From Chara braunii (lineage: Eukaryota; Streptophyta; Charophyceae; Charales; Characeae): a stretch of DNA of 28,361 bases. Shown in pieces: positions 18,282 through 28,140 of the stretch. The stretch is from contig BFEA01000530.1 of NCBI GenBank assembly GCA_003427395.1, positions 1,001,740-1,030,100 on the forward strand, given 5' to 3'. Below the pieces are notes generated by a model. It made no database searches and was not told the DNA's origin. It was given only the letters and a program-made list of their open reading frames with translations. The stretch's first letter is position 1. Every line of letters begins with the position of its first letter. The position numbers were made by a program, and so were the translations under genes.

Positions 18282-18697
18282 GTTTTCTTACAGAGCGAGC
18301 TCTCGGCGATCATCTGCTAGCGCCACAAGGCTACATCTCAGCGATTCGGCAGGTTCATCATCCGCGGTTCAACCTGGATCTTCTACGACTCGCGCAATTC
18401 TTCTGCACTTCGGGGGTATATGCAGCAGCCGAGTTCCGATTCGCGGGCAGTCACCAGGCGGTTGTGCTGGAAGAGGTAGTAGTTGTCCATCGGCGGTCAA
18501 CACCAGGGATCATCCACGTGTCCACAATTGTCGGCTTCAGCGGAGATATCAGCACGATCAGTCCGCTGCGACATACAAATATCCGGACGTTACTGAGGGA
18601 GTGGGGACAACAGTTAGCCGCGGAGTGGAACCACTGGCTCACGCGCCACGGGGACAATCTTGTCCCTACGGACGACATCAATTTTGGTGGGAGTTGA
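18278..18697 (+). CDS. Accessory ORF 1 of the LTR element, 139 aa, unknown
   Basis: ATG at 18278 in a good plant context (CCACCATCGCCATGAG). The protein starts MSFLTERALGDHLLAP and contains VLEEVVVVHRRSTPGIIHVS and LREWGQQLAAEWNHWLTRHG. It overlaps the end of the integrase frame by 4 bases in another phase (ATGA), an arrangement compatible with re-initiation. It has no transmembrane segment or signal peptide, so it is not an obvious envelope. The frame has no internal stop although pol has several. I do not recognise the family. Confidence 0.5.
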   Translation: MSFLTERALGDHLLAPQGYISAIRQVHHPRFNLDLLRLAQFFCTSGVYAAAEFRFAGSHQAVVLEEVVVVHRRSTPGIIHVSTIVGFSGDISTISPLRHTNIRTLLREWGQQLAAEWNHWLTRHGDNLVPTDDINFGGS

Positions 18698-18846
18698 GCA
18701 TCCCAGCACGAGCCGGCGGTGGTGCTTCCGGAACTTATCCCCTTTCAGCGTCCCCAATGAACCACTCCCAACTCTCCACCTTTGCCCTTCCATCTCTCTT
18801 TTCCACCTTTTGGTAGTTTGGTCTTCACCCTCGCTTCTATTTCTGT

Positions 18847-19842
18847 ATGGAGCCGCTCGCTGTCCCCCTTCTCGATCCAAGGCAGTGGAGGCTCTGGTGT
18901 GAACACTTCGTCGATCTTTCGGTCTGCCTGGTCGGAGTACGACTCACGTGGACCAGGGACGAAGGGCATCGCGCTTGGTTCGAGTACCTGGAGTTGCTGA
19001 TCATCCAGGCTTGGAGGACGGACGTGGAGGGCGATCTTCTCGGATTCCTGTTCGGATCGGTGCGGCCTGACCATCGCCAGCTGATCGTGCAGGAGCTCAC
19101 AGTTCCTCTCGCGCAGTTGGTTGACGATCTCCCCCTTGAGATCGTCTCGCAGAGCGACGAGAGCCCGGTCCCGCACGTCCTCACACGAACGCTGACGCCG
19201 TACCTTCAGTGGTCAGCGTGCTTGGAGGAGTCGGGAAGCGGCCGCAACCCGCCATTGCACCGGGGATATCTAGACCCACGAGAGATAATCGACCTCGCTT
19301 TCTTCCAGGATCAAACGTCCTTTGAAGACGAGGAGTTAGCGATCGAAGAAGAAGAAAAAGAAGAAGAAGAAGAAGCTGCTCAGGAGGACGACGAGGAAGA
19401 GACACCGGAAAAGGGGAGTTATAGGGAACATAGTGAGGGGGAGCAAAGTGAGGAGGAAGAAGAAGAAGAGCAAGGCGAAGAAGAGGAAGAGCTAGAGCTG
19501 GAAGAATCTGAGTGGGAGATCTCGGCGGAGGAGGCGGAACAAACGGACGCTCAGGCAGAGAACCCTAAGGCGGCGCGCAAGAGAGAGGAGATCGCGGCCG
19601 GAAAGCGACAGCTGGAATTCACCAACGGAGCAAATCTGCAGATTGCCGACGATCCGGCCCGAGATCCGAAGCCGCCCAAACCCGAAGATGGAGACCGAGT
19701 GGCTGAGACTTCGAGCGCACCGACAAGGCGGCGACGAAGTCGATCCCCCTCCCCCTCCACCTCCGACCGTCCACCAGTTCGAGCCCGTACTGATGCGCGC
19801 CATCGGGCTTCGTCCCCGGTCGTTATCCCGCCGTCCCCTTGA
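18847..19842 (+). CDS. Accessory ORF 2 of the LTR element, 331 aa with a long acidic tract
   Basis: Starts MEPLAVPLLDPRQWRLWCEH. The N-terminal 160 residues look globular (RLTWTRDEGHRAWFEYLELL, FGSVRPDHRQLIVQEL). A long Glu-rich tract follows at about residues 160-235 (runs of E, LELEESEWE), then a basic RRRRSRSPSPS tail. The acidic tract plus the SR-like tail suggest a nucleic-acid or chromatin-associated protein; this is inference. The family is unknown and there are no stops. The intact length contrasts with the broken pol. Confidence 0.5.
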   Translation: MEPLAVPLLDPRQWRLWCEHFVDLSVCLVGVRLTWTRDEGHRAWFEYLELLIIQAWRTDVEGDLLGFLFGSVRPDHRQLIVQELTVPLAQLVDDLPLEIVSQSDESPVPHVLTRTLTPYLQWSACLEESGSGRNPPLHRGYLDPREIIDLAFFQDQTSFEDEELAIEEEEKEEEEEAAQEDDEEETPEKGSYREHSEGEQSEEEEEEEQGEEEEELELEESEWEISAEEAEQTDAQAENPKAARKREEIAAGKRQLEFTNGANLQIADDPARDPKPPKPEDGDRVAETSSAPTRRRRSRSPSPSTSDRPPVRARTDARHRASSPVVIPPSP

Positions 19843-20320
19843 CCATCTCACCCTCCGCCAAATTACCACCTGTGTCACCTTCCCCCGTAACCCCGTCCCC
19901 ATCGATACCTTCCGATTCTTCTACGCTACTCGCCTCGTTGTTAGTGTTCACCCCCATCCCTCGACTCGGTGCACCATCCCCGACTTCTGCCTTCACGCCC
20001 TTCTCTTCAGTGCCACGTGGCGAGGCCACAATATCATCGAAGTCTATTGCATGATTACGGGGATTATCCCCGCATGCGAGAACTACGACCATTTCCGTGC
20101 AGCACTCTTCCGAACCTTCGCCACTCTGTATCCCGATTGCCTCGCCTCCCTCCCCCACAGTGGTAATCGCTTCCCCCGTTTCCACCGGATCGTCCGATAT
20201 CAGGAGCTTCCGGAAACGGTGGCGAGGATGGAAAGTTTCTTACCCCCGCTCCCAATTAACCGTCCCCCTCGCCATGCCCCCATGTATCGTCTCCCCTTCC
20301 CCCTCCCTGGTGGACACTGA
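19792..20320 (+). CDS. Accessory ORF 3 of the LTR element, unknown
   Basis: Open frame 19643-20320. The first ATG beyond the polyproline run is at 19792 (MRAIGLRPRSL). It contains PIDTFRFFYATRLVVSVHP, CTIPDFCLHALLFSATWRGHNIIEVYCMITG and RAALFRTFATLYPDCLASLP, and ends Pro-rich. It overlaps accessory ORF 2 in the +1 frame for about 200 bp if the upstream part is used, so a frameshifted ORF2-ORF3 fusion is possible. No family recognised. The true start is uncertain. Confidence 0.4.
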
Positions 20321-20977
20321 TGATCGGTTGATTGGTGTGCGTGCCACGACGATGGCACGAATAATCCCCTCCTTGGATTAACGAGAGCCCTCCTGAGGAC
20401 AGTACCCGTATGCCACGTTGGATGACGTCCACACTCCTTCACATGGTAAGTGGCAACGTGGAAAGCTCCGCGTGTCGATCGATTAGAGAAATCGACACAT
20501 GTCAAGATTCAAGCAAGCAGGAACTTGCTTAAGATTGGAACCTCCTGGGCGTCACATATGTGACAAACTGATTTCTGTTCCGCGCGATTTTCTGCGCGAT
20601 AACAATGAGGGATCTTAAGCTGGGAAGGATGGGCCAATTACGGGAGATCGGGATTGAAGGGAAATTGTATCAGTGTCCTCGCTTCTTCGTCTTTTTGCAT
20701 CGTCTCTTTTCAGATGGTTGGGTTCAGGCCCGGGCAAGTCCCGGGGATGATTGATGGGTGATGCGCCGTCACAAGCGCGCGAATAATATTAGTTTATGTC
20801 GTTCCTTTTCGTTTTCTGTTGTTGGATTTTAGGCGTGGAGGCCGCGCGGGAATTTTTGCTTCGTTCTTTTTGAATGTCCTTTTTGAATCTTATCAAGCCC
20901 CAATGACTCTCGGAATTTCGGACTTTCTTTTTGGAAATTTGTGTTTTTCGCTGTCTCTGCATTAGATAGGAATTTAT
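20321..20977 (+). other. Non-coding 3' region before the 3' LTR
   Basis: No open frame of note. Purine-rich GGGAGATCGGGATTGAAGGG at about 20642-20661 is the best polypurine candidate, but it is about 315 bp from where LTR similarity starts. TGGGCGTCACA at about 20547 recurs just after the 3' LTR (23058-23068). Confidence 0.5.
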
Positions 20978-21205
20978 GAATTTAGGATTTTCTTTTGCCG
21001 CGAGGCGCTTTTTGCTTACGCGCTTCTTTGTGTGGCTGCAACGAACTCTGATTAGTCGGCGCCCTCAATCGTGTGTGTAACTGTAATTTTGGGCGGGCGC
21101 CATTGTAACTGTATCTTTCTTCTTGAACTTCGTCTTTCCCGCTCTCGCGTTCTCTTGTTGTGTTTAGCCAGCCCGCGGCCTGCATGCTCGAATCGATGCG
21201 TGGAG

Positions 21206-21368
21206 AGTGGCTACGACCCCCACGCCGCGATCTGGCCATGCAGAACGCAGGCGCTCTCTCTCCTAATCTCCTTTCTAAGTCCTTGCNAGTGGCTACGACC
21301 CCCACGCCGCGATCTGGCCATGCAGAACGCAGGCGCTCTCTCTCCTAATCTCCTTTCTAAGTCCTTGC
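21206..21368. repeat. Exact 81-bp tandem duplication around a single N (3' LTR)
   Basis: 21206-21286 and 21288-21368 are identical, separated by N at 21287. They match the same structure in the 5' LTR base for base. Confidence 0.9.
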
Positions 21369-21748
21369 AATTCCGTGTTCTTTGCGCATGCATGCACACT
21401 ATAAATTCCGGCTGCACGATTAGATAGCTCTCTTAACCAGCTGTTGGAAGCTCGGGGTAGCGCGATCAGTGAGGGTCGGCTCACGATCGAAGTAAGAGGT
21501 GAGTTGAAGTGGGAGTCGGGCGACCCGACGAGCTGGTGCCAAACGCGCGGGGTTGACGCGGGCCACGACGGACTGTGGGCGCAGGCGAACCTGACGGGTG
21601 AGGGAGGACTGAGCACGGTGACGACTTCGTGGGTTGGTGCGTGACGACGGACTGTCCGCATCGGAGAGAGAGAGAGAGGAAGAGGAAGCTGAGGTTGATG
21701 GACGTGGATTTGCAGTTTTCTTTGTCTTTTTCCCCCTCTTTGCTTTTG

Positions 21749-21757
21749 TATATAAAT
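21749..21757 (+). promoter_or_regulatory. LTR TATA box (3' LTR)
   Basis: TATATAAAT in the same context as in the 5' LTR. It could drive read-out transcription into the flanking LINE fragment. Confidence 0.5.
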
Positions 21758-22332
21758 TTTGATCTCGGCTCAGGGCGATTTGCCATTTTTGTTTTCGGAA
21801 TCTTGGCTTGGTTTCAACCCACACTCGTTTTTTGCGATTTTCGTTTGTTGCGTATTTTGTCGAATGAATGGATGAATGAATGTCATGTCTATTGCGTGTC
21901 TTTTCGCCTGATCCTTGCCTTTGCTTGTCGTTTTGATACACTCATGAGCATAGTAGGAATTTTTGCGTAGTCATCAATACTGCTTCCATTGCTGTTTATC
22001 CCCTTTTGAACTACTGTTGTTGCTGCACCTTGCATGCTCAGGAACGATTGCGTACGGGATCACGGAGTGATTAGATGATTGGGTAGCTGTTGCCCAGAAA
22101 CAAGTGAATACCTCGAGGGGATGCGTATAAGAGCGATCTGATCTGCGCAGCCTACACGTATCCACGCACGCCGGTTCACAACCATTGACGAACTTGACAC
22201 CTTCGACATCGGGTAGGCAGAAATTTTCCTTCCCCACGCACCTAAACGGATAGGAATTTTCGATATCACACTGGAAATTCCCCCTGCCGATTAGACACGT
22301 GCGGAAGAATTCCATCACACCACGATGACAAG

Positions 22333-22818
22333 ATGACATACTCGAGGGACTCAGATTCGTCGTGGGATCCGGAGTATTTCGACCCCTGGGTGAGAGAGTG
22401 TCTCCGACAGAGACGCCCGAAATTCCCCTGCGTGATCGAGAATCGATTGTGCCCCAGGGAGTTTCACTGTGCGACCACCTGCGATCCGAGGTGCCCCGAT
22501 TTGCCCACTTCGGACAACACCCATTACTTCATATCCCTCGGCTTTGTTGTTACCAACTTTCCTCCCTTCCGTCTCCTCCTCCCGTATCACCAGCTCACGG
22601 TGGTACCATGGAATTCCATCGCTCCGTACTGGCCCCGCACGCCTTGCGGAAATTGTCGGCGATGCGGTAACCGACGAATCCCCAAAACTAGAGGGCCTCA
22701 CCAAAACGCGCGACGACAGACGCCACGTGCCGGCACCCAAAGGACCGACTCATCGGGAACACAACCATCCCGGGCGGGCCTCTCCCCGAACCGCCACCGC
22801 CAAAACAAACGAATCTGA
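22333..22818 (+). CDS. LTR-encoded Cys-rich protein, 161 aa (3' LTR copy)
   Basis: Same frame as 11490-11990. Extra cysteines appear here (CATTCDPRCPD; TPCGNCRRCGNRR), giving a cleaner CxxCxxC pattern. It is two codons shorter at VVTN and ends three codons earlier. Both LTR copies remain open from the same ATG. Confidence 0.45.
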   Translation: MTYSRDSDSSWDPEYFDPWVRECLRQRRPKFPCVIENRLCPREFHCATTCDPRCPDLPTSDNTHYFISLGFVVTNFPPFRLLLPYHQLTVVPWNSIAPYWPRTPCGNCRRCGNRRIPKTRGPHQNARRQTPRAGTQRTDSSGTQPSRAGLSPNRHRQNKRI

Positions 22819-23059
22819 CGACCTTGAATGCACCGCGTATGCCATCTGCCTTATGCTGCCCGACATAGAATGCCAACAGACCGGAAGGAACTCGCCCTTA
22901 GCCCTATTGCATCTATGCCCCTGAAACCTTGCCACATGAGATCTCACTTTTGACCTGGGACTCCACCCCCACTTTCCCAAAAATCCTTGGCACACCCTTC
23001 TCGCACTTCCAGGCCCACATCCCACTCCGATCAGGAAGTCGCGTCGGGCATGAGGTTGG

Positions 23060-24248
23060 GCGTCACAGGACTCCAGTGGGAGTAGCAATATCTAGGTGGA
23101 GTGCTGTACTTATGGAAGATCTGCAAGGGAGGGAGGAAGAGCTTTTGAAGCTATGGAGGGTCCTCCTCAACCTACCTGATTCTAAACATGCTAGCCTGCT
23201 GTGGATGCTCTCGTTGCTGGTGACTCCCTCAACGGTTTGGTTCTGGAGCAGAGGTATGGAGACTGGCTTGAAGTGCTCCCGCTGCTCTTGGCCATTTGAA
23301 TCCACCAAGCACCTCTGGTGAGACTGTCCGACATTGAGGAGAATTTGGAGATGGTGTGACGATCATTGGCGAAGGATGGGGGGAGAGGGGATTGACTGGA
23401 ACGAGCGGTGGGTTTTACTAGGCTTTGAGGGTGATCAACAGACTGGGTTGAAGGGTTGGCCATATGTGGCCCATGTGGCCAGGGCGGTGATCTGTTCCGG
23501 TCATATGGGCTGACGGAAACCGCTCCAGATTTGAAATGCGCCCTCTCTCTGACGTGGAAATTAAGGCCGATATCAAGAGAGGTCTGAGGCGAGCCATTCA
23601 AGCTGACTGGCGCAAGAGGGTCAACTGCCGCAGAGGCCCACAGAGAAAACTTTGGTGGGTTTTGAGATCTTGGCCGAAGGGGAACCAGCTGGCAGGAGTT
23701 CATACCTCCAGGGGCCAAGTGATGTCGAAGTGGTTGAATTCTTGAAGGACCATCTGTAGGCAAGAGATTAGACTATAGAGTGGGTAGAGAGAGGGGCTAA
23801 ATCTAGAAGGACCAGGGTATCTCGGTCGGTAGGGTGGAGGTTAGAGAGTGCCATTGATCAAACTAGGACACTCGGTTGATAGGGCCACAGTGGACCACCT
23901 AGGAGAGTGTCAGGTAATAAGGAACACAAGGTTCCACCGAGCCGGATAGGCCTGGTAGTCGCTTTAGACGGTAGTGCTGAAGGGGGGGTCTCTTTAGCAA
24001 TAATGCGAGGTTCTCAGACAACTGTTATTTGGAAGGATCGATGGAAGTAATTTAGAATGCTCTGGTATTCATTTGTCTTTGGATGGGAAGAGGGTACGTG
24101 AATTGTTGGCCCACAGTTCGGCTGGGGCCGTAAGCTAAACTGGCTGAGGCTGCCAGGATAACTCCGGGTAGAATTGTGAGGACCCCGGCCTTGGTTCATT
24201 TGATGTGGATGAAATGGAAGAAGACTCCTTAAAAAAAAAAAAAAAAAA
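23060..24248 (+). mobile_element. LINE copy B: C-terminal end, 3' UTR and poly(A)
   Basis: The frame 23104-23340 ends in the RT-associated zinc-binding segment: SLLVTPSTVWFWSRGME, then KCSRCSWPFESTKHLW, a stop, then DCPTLRRIW. About 23536-23745 gives DVEIKADIKRGLRRAIQADW, equivalent to ATLRKIIQVDW of copy A. The 3' UTR holds AACTAGGACACTCGG at 23861-23875, matching copy A, and the copy ends in A18 at 24231-24248. The RT palm, thumb and following region (well over 1 kb) that should lie between 10134 and this part are absent. Either the LTR insertion was accompanied by a deletion or the two halves come from different LINE copies. Confidence 0.8.
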
Positions 24249-24297
24249 CAGTAAAGAGATTTATCGGCTTGGAAAAAAACAAAACAAAGCGGTAGAA

Positions 24298-24616
<319 letters not shown>

Positions 24617-24720
24617 CCGGTGACTTTGTCGGGGATCTCCAGACAGCACGGTGGGACACACTTTCTCTCACTCTCTCCTCTCTTAACCCCCCTCCCGCCC
24701 GCAAACAGGGACGTCTTGAT

Positions 24721-24775
24721 GTTCAAAATCAGAATGGATCTTCCTCTAGCATGTGGGAAGATGCATTCTCAGGAT

Positions 24776-24843
<68 letters not shown>

Positions 24844-24926
24844 GCCTCGCTGTTCGAATGTGCAAAATGGGAATGAAGCTTCCCGCACTGTCGGGAAGAT
24901 TCATTCTCAAGTTGAACTTTCGAGAA

Positions 24927-24996
<70 letters not shown>
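24721..24996. repeat. Two diverged units each followed by a (CT)n tract
   Basis: 24721-24776 (CAAAATCAGAATGGATCTTC ... GGGAAGATGCATTCTCA) is followed by (CT)32 at 24777-24840. 24859-24914 (CAAAATGGGAATGAAGCTTC ... GGGAAGATTCATTCTCA) is followed by (CT)28 at 24931-24986 and (GT)5 at 24987-24996. The two 56-bp units are clearly related, so the block is a tandem compound satellite. Confidence 0.85.
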
Positions 24997-25009
24997 TACA
25001 TGCTGCGCC

Positions 25010-25170
25010 TGCAACAGGCTGCACGGGCCACTTTCAGGCCCGTGACGTTTTCAGGCCAAAAGCCTGAAAACAAGGGCCTGCAGGCCCTGTGTCGTTTCAG
25101 CCTGAAAGCCTGAAAACAAGGGCCTACAGGCCCTGTGTCGTTTCAGGCTAAAACAGGGCCTTTTCGGCCC
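25010..25170. repeat. GGCC-rich tandem repeat, 46-bp unit
   Basis: Units begin at 25052, 25098 and 25144 (third partial). Each has the form CAGGCY-AAA-GCCTGAAAACAAGGGCCTRCAGGCCCTGTGTCGTTT. Each unit contains the palindrome AGGGCCTGCAGGCCCT. Similar GGCC/CCTGAAA segments recur at 28141-28260. Confidence 0.85.
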
Positions 25171-25256
25171 TTTATTATTATTATTTTTTAAATGCTCCAG
25201 TCTATTCGTGGGGAGCAACACGTGCTGGGAACTGGTCCCAGCGTCCCATATATAAT
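25171..25256 (-). mobile_element. SINE-like retroposon 3' module, copy 4 (reverse)
   Basis: T-rich tail at 25171-25190 (TTATTATTATTATTTTTT), then the reverse complement of the module: GCTCCAGTCTATTCGTGGGG at 25194 and CTGGGAACTGGTCCCAGCGT + CCCA ending at 25248. The body beyond 25256 cannot be bounded. Confidence 0.6.
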
Positions 25257-25273
25257 TTTACAAATGAATTGAA

Positions 25274-26275
25274 ATACCAGGGCCATTACCTGGTTTCGGC
25301 TAAGAACAATCTGAGAACTATGAAACAGATTCTAGAAAATTTAGGAAAAGAACTCTGAAAAAGCTTGGGAAAATATGAGAGGGAGGGGTCGAAACTAAAA
25401 CTACCTACTATCCAAAAGCTCCCCCCCTCAGCAGACGGAACGTCGGTCCAGGCTTTCAGTCCTCGTAGCAGAACTCACTTGATCTCATACCCCCTTCTCT
25501 TAGGGTTATTGGGCACCACAACCCTCCCCGGTACTGACCAACCTAGTTCTGACGGACAGGAAGTGCCTTCCTCCCTCGACATTTCCCTAAGCGGCAAGCC
25601 CCTGACACAGGTTCCGGCTACGTCGAACGGTCTGGTTATGCCTTTCACCCTCGACATAACTCCACATGCCTCAAGCTCCCCCTAGGTCATAGAGCAAAAG
25701 CTCCAGCACCGGCCTGTGTCGTCCCAACATCGCCCTTTTAACCTACTTACCTTGACAAACAACCTTCCTCTATTGAGAGTCCCCTTACTACCATCCATCC
25801 TCCAATTCTAGCTCCCCCCCTTCCCTCCTTTTTTGAGATACCAGGGCCATTACCTGGCTTCAACTAAGAAGAAACATAAAGACAGGAAAACGAAATCCAC
25901 CCACGATCCAGCTCCTTCCCCGCACCGCAGAGGGAAGACTACTGCCCAGGTATTCAGTTCTCGTCCCATAAATCATTAGATCTCATACCCCCCTTGCTAG
26001 GGTGACAGGACAACACCAACTGCCCCAGTACCGACCGAACTAGTTCTGACGGACAGGAAGTGTCTTCCTCCCTCGACAACTTCCTTAGCTGCACAACCCC
26101 CAAAGTTACAGGGTCACTGCCCCGGCCTCAGCTACGTTGAACAAGATGGTTATGCCTTCCACCCTCGGCACAACTGCTCCAGCACCGACAATTGTCACCC
26201 CACCCCGCCCTTCTAATAGACCTACCACCCTGAACACCAATCCGTCCTCTGCCCGAGCACCATCCTGCTAAAACC
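25274..26275. repeat. Tandem duplication of a roughly 560-bp unit
   Basis: ATACCAGGGCCATTACCTGG opens both copies (25274 and 25838). Shared blocks follow in the same order: GATCTCATACCCCC, CTAGTTCTGACGGACAGGAA, TTCCTCCCTCGACA, GGTTATGCCTT and CACCCTCG/GCACAAC. Copy 1 has a 107-codon frame (25365-25685), which is broken in copy 2. Function and element type are unknown. Confidence 0.8.
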
Positions 26276-27360
26276 GACCTTCCCCTTCCTGCTTACCGAA
26301 TAACCTTTTAAGAGTTTTAAGAATTTTTTGAAAAATAGGAAAATCAGATACCAACCTGAAAAAAAAAAGAAAAAAAAAAGAAAAAAAAAAGGAAAAATTC
26401 CTCACATCCAAAAGAGGATAGGAGGGGATTATCCTCTCTTCAGATGCAGGTTCTGACATTCACCCGGGACTCCACAACACAAAATAAGCTCACAGTGTGA
26501 CCATCTAAGTTACGCCTTCCCTCAAAAAGCAACCCCCCTGTTCCTGCACTGCCCCCACCGGGAGGCACCCCCTCTCCTCTCGGCCCCAGTTCGGAACAGC
26601 CTATAAACGGACACTTCAACCCCCTAAAAGGCATACAATTCCTCCTAGAGCATACCTCATAGGTTGAAGTTCCCCCTTTCCTTCTGCCCCACCCCCTCCA
26701 GGCAAGGCAGCCCTCTCATCCACACACCCTGCAATAAGCAGCCACCCCCTTGCCTTCCCTCCCCAATCGCCAGTGTTGATCCGACCCTAAATCAGCCTGG
26801 CCCAGAAAAAAACAATCCCTCAATACCGCCTCCCCCCTCCAAGGGTAACACCTCCCACCTTGTGAAACCCTCACGGGGAGGGGCTCCAACCCTAAGGGAG
26901 AACCCCACAGATTCACAAAGCAAGCCGCAAATATACCGTACAAAGACCCAGGCAAGCTATGAAACACAATTATCGAAAAAAGCCAATCAGAATCAAACTT
27001 TGCATTGACAATAATCAAGACTAAGAAGTCGAGATTTGCAGACGTAGATTTTTCCAAATAGAAAAATACTTCGGAAGCGTACTTTTAGAAATTGAAAATT
27101 AGAAACAAAAATTAGGAAATTTATCTGAAGCATCTTTTGGAAATGAAAATTGTAAAAATGAGATTTAAGAATTATATCTAAGATGTCCAATATTGGACTC
27201 ACGAATCTATAAAATCAAGAGAGTAATCATGATCGTAGTTAAGGTCATCGTTAAGGGAAGCAACTATGTACCAAAGAACATGAATAGGAATTACAGAAAA
27301 ACACTGTGAACAATATCAGGAGAACAACAATTAGAAAGAAACCAATTCATACAAGACATA
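26276..27360. other. Region without a supported gene
   Basis: It contains an A-rich run with period 11 (A10G repeats, 26358-26395). A Pro-rich frame at 26664-27008 is low in complexity and probably not a gene. From about 27000 the sequence is A-rich and non-coding. Nothing here matches a family I recognise. Confidence 0.5.
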
Positions 27361-27367
27361 CTATCAA

Positions 27368-27514
27368 AATACTCTCGAAAAAAGTAATCAGCAAAAGCCA
27401 TGTTGATCATCAGGCAAAAACCAGTACAAGATCATACCCAGAATACTCTCGAGAAAAGTAATTAGCAAAAACATGTTGATCGTTAGGCGAGAACGAATAC
27501 AAGCTCATACCCAG
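27368..27514. repeat. Two tandem copies of a 74-bp unit
   Basis: AATACTCTCGARAAAAGTAA starts at 27368 and 27442. Both continue with CAGCAAAA / TAGCAAAA, CATGTTGATC, AGGC, ACAAG and TCATACCCAG. A more diverged fragment precedes them (about 27320-27367). Confidence 0.8.
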
Positions 27515-28085
27515 TCAATCGAGAAATCAGAAAATCCAGAAACCAGCGCAGAAAACTACGAGTACCCAACAGACGACCCTCCCTTCCCGAACCTCACCTC
27601 CACACGTCACCGACCTTAAGGCATCTCGGCCGCCATTCGACCACTCCGGTCAGTCAAGGCCGAACGGTGACAACAACGGACCGCCGCGCCTATGCACGCC
27701 ACGTCGCGGAACCAGGCTGCTGAAGCCGCCAACAGCTCTCTGCAGGCAGTCCCAGAAGAGGAGAACTCGTGTCCTTACCTAGTATTGCACCTTCTCGTGG
27801 AAATAAGCAGCGGCAGCATGATACATCTCCATACGCCAGGAAGCTCGAAAACAACCCACCTAAACAAACCCTAACAACCACCTTCCCCACTACCTCAGCA
27901 GAAAACCACCTTGCCCACACTTAATCCATCGCTGTCGCTTTCACCCCTCACACACCTCCTTCCTCCCCCTCATCAGCTTCCACACCACCTCACTCCATGA
28001 TGCGACATCTCCGCGCCACCTCCTTCGTGTATCCGCTCTGCCACTCGTCGCCATCAGCCCATCGTGCTGACCCGGTTTCGCGCCT
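27515..28085. other. GC-richer region, no gene called
   Basis: On the minus strand, a TTAGGGTTTG-type stretch at about 27864-27873 is followed by short ATG-initiated sequence and a GGTAAGG, reminiscent of a 5' leader. No protein similarity supports it. I see no other feature. Confidence 0.3.
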
Positions 28086-28135
28086 TGGAAGAGTTGGGGT
28101 GCAGCGCTCCTGGAAGAGTTGGGGTGCAGCGCTCC
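28086..28135. repeat. Perfect 25-bp tandem duplication
   Basis: 28086-28110 and 28111-28135 are identical (TGGAAGAGTTGGGGTGCAGC + GCTCC). Confidence 0.9.
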
Positions 28136-28140
28136 TGGTC

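Larger units (their letters stand above)
10135..23056 (+). mobile_element. Ty3-type LTR retrotransposon, about 12.9 kb, nested in LINE copy B
   Basis: Two direct repeats (10135-12220 and 20978-23056) enclose PBS, gag, protease, RT, RNase H, integrase and accessory frames. The domain order PR-RT-RH-IN assigns it to Ty3 (Metaviridae-type). The start boundaries rest on where the two repeats begin to match (GAATTTAGG), and the end on the PBS. Canonical TG...CA ends and a clear target duplication are not seen. The first roughly 230 bp of the two LTRs differ at about a dozen positions by eye. gag-pol has several stops and frameshifts. The long LTRs and extra frames exceed the size of ordinary plant chromoviruses. 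Confidence 0.9.
20978..23056 (+). repeat. 3' LTR (about 2.08 kb)
   Basis: Copy of 10135-12220 with scattered substitutions and small indels. It contains the 81-bp duplication around N at 21287 (21206-21368), TATATAAAT at 21749-21757 and the Cys-rich frame at 22333-22818. It is followed at about 23060 by LINE sequence. Confidence 0.88.

Noticed and set aside
18278-18697. Retroviral envelope in the post-integrase position
   Set aside because: No signal peptide, transmembrane segment or glycoprotein-like cysteine pattern in any of the three accessory frames.
20642-20664. Polypurine tract for plus-strand priming
   Set aside because: Purine-rich, but about 315 bp from the point where the 3' LTR similarity begins, so it cannot be the functional PPT unless the LTR extends further left.
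26664-27008. Pro-rich 114-codon frame
   Set aside because: Low complexity, no start context, and no repeat or homologue that would support coding.
27368-27514. Direct repeats that could suggest a CRISPR array
   Set aside because: Only two adjacent units with no unique spacers, in a eukaryotic setting. It is an ordinary tandem duplication.
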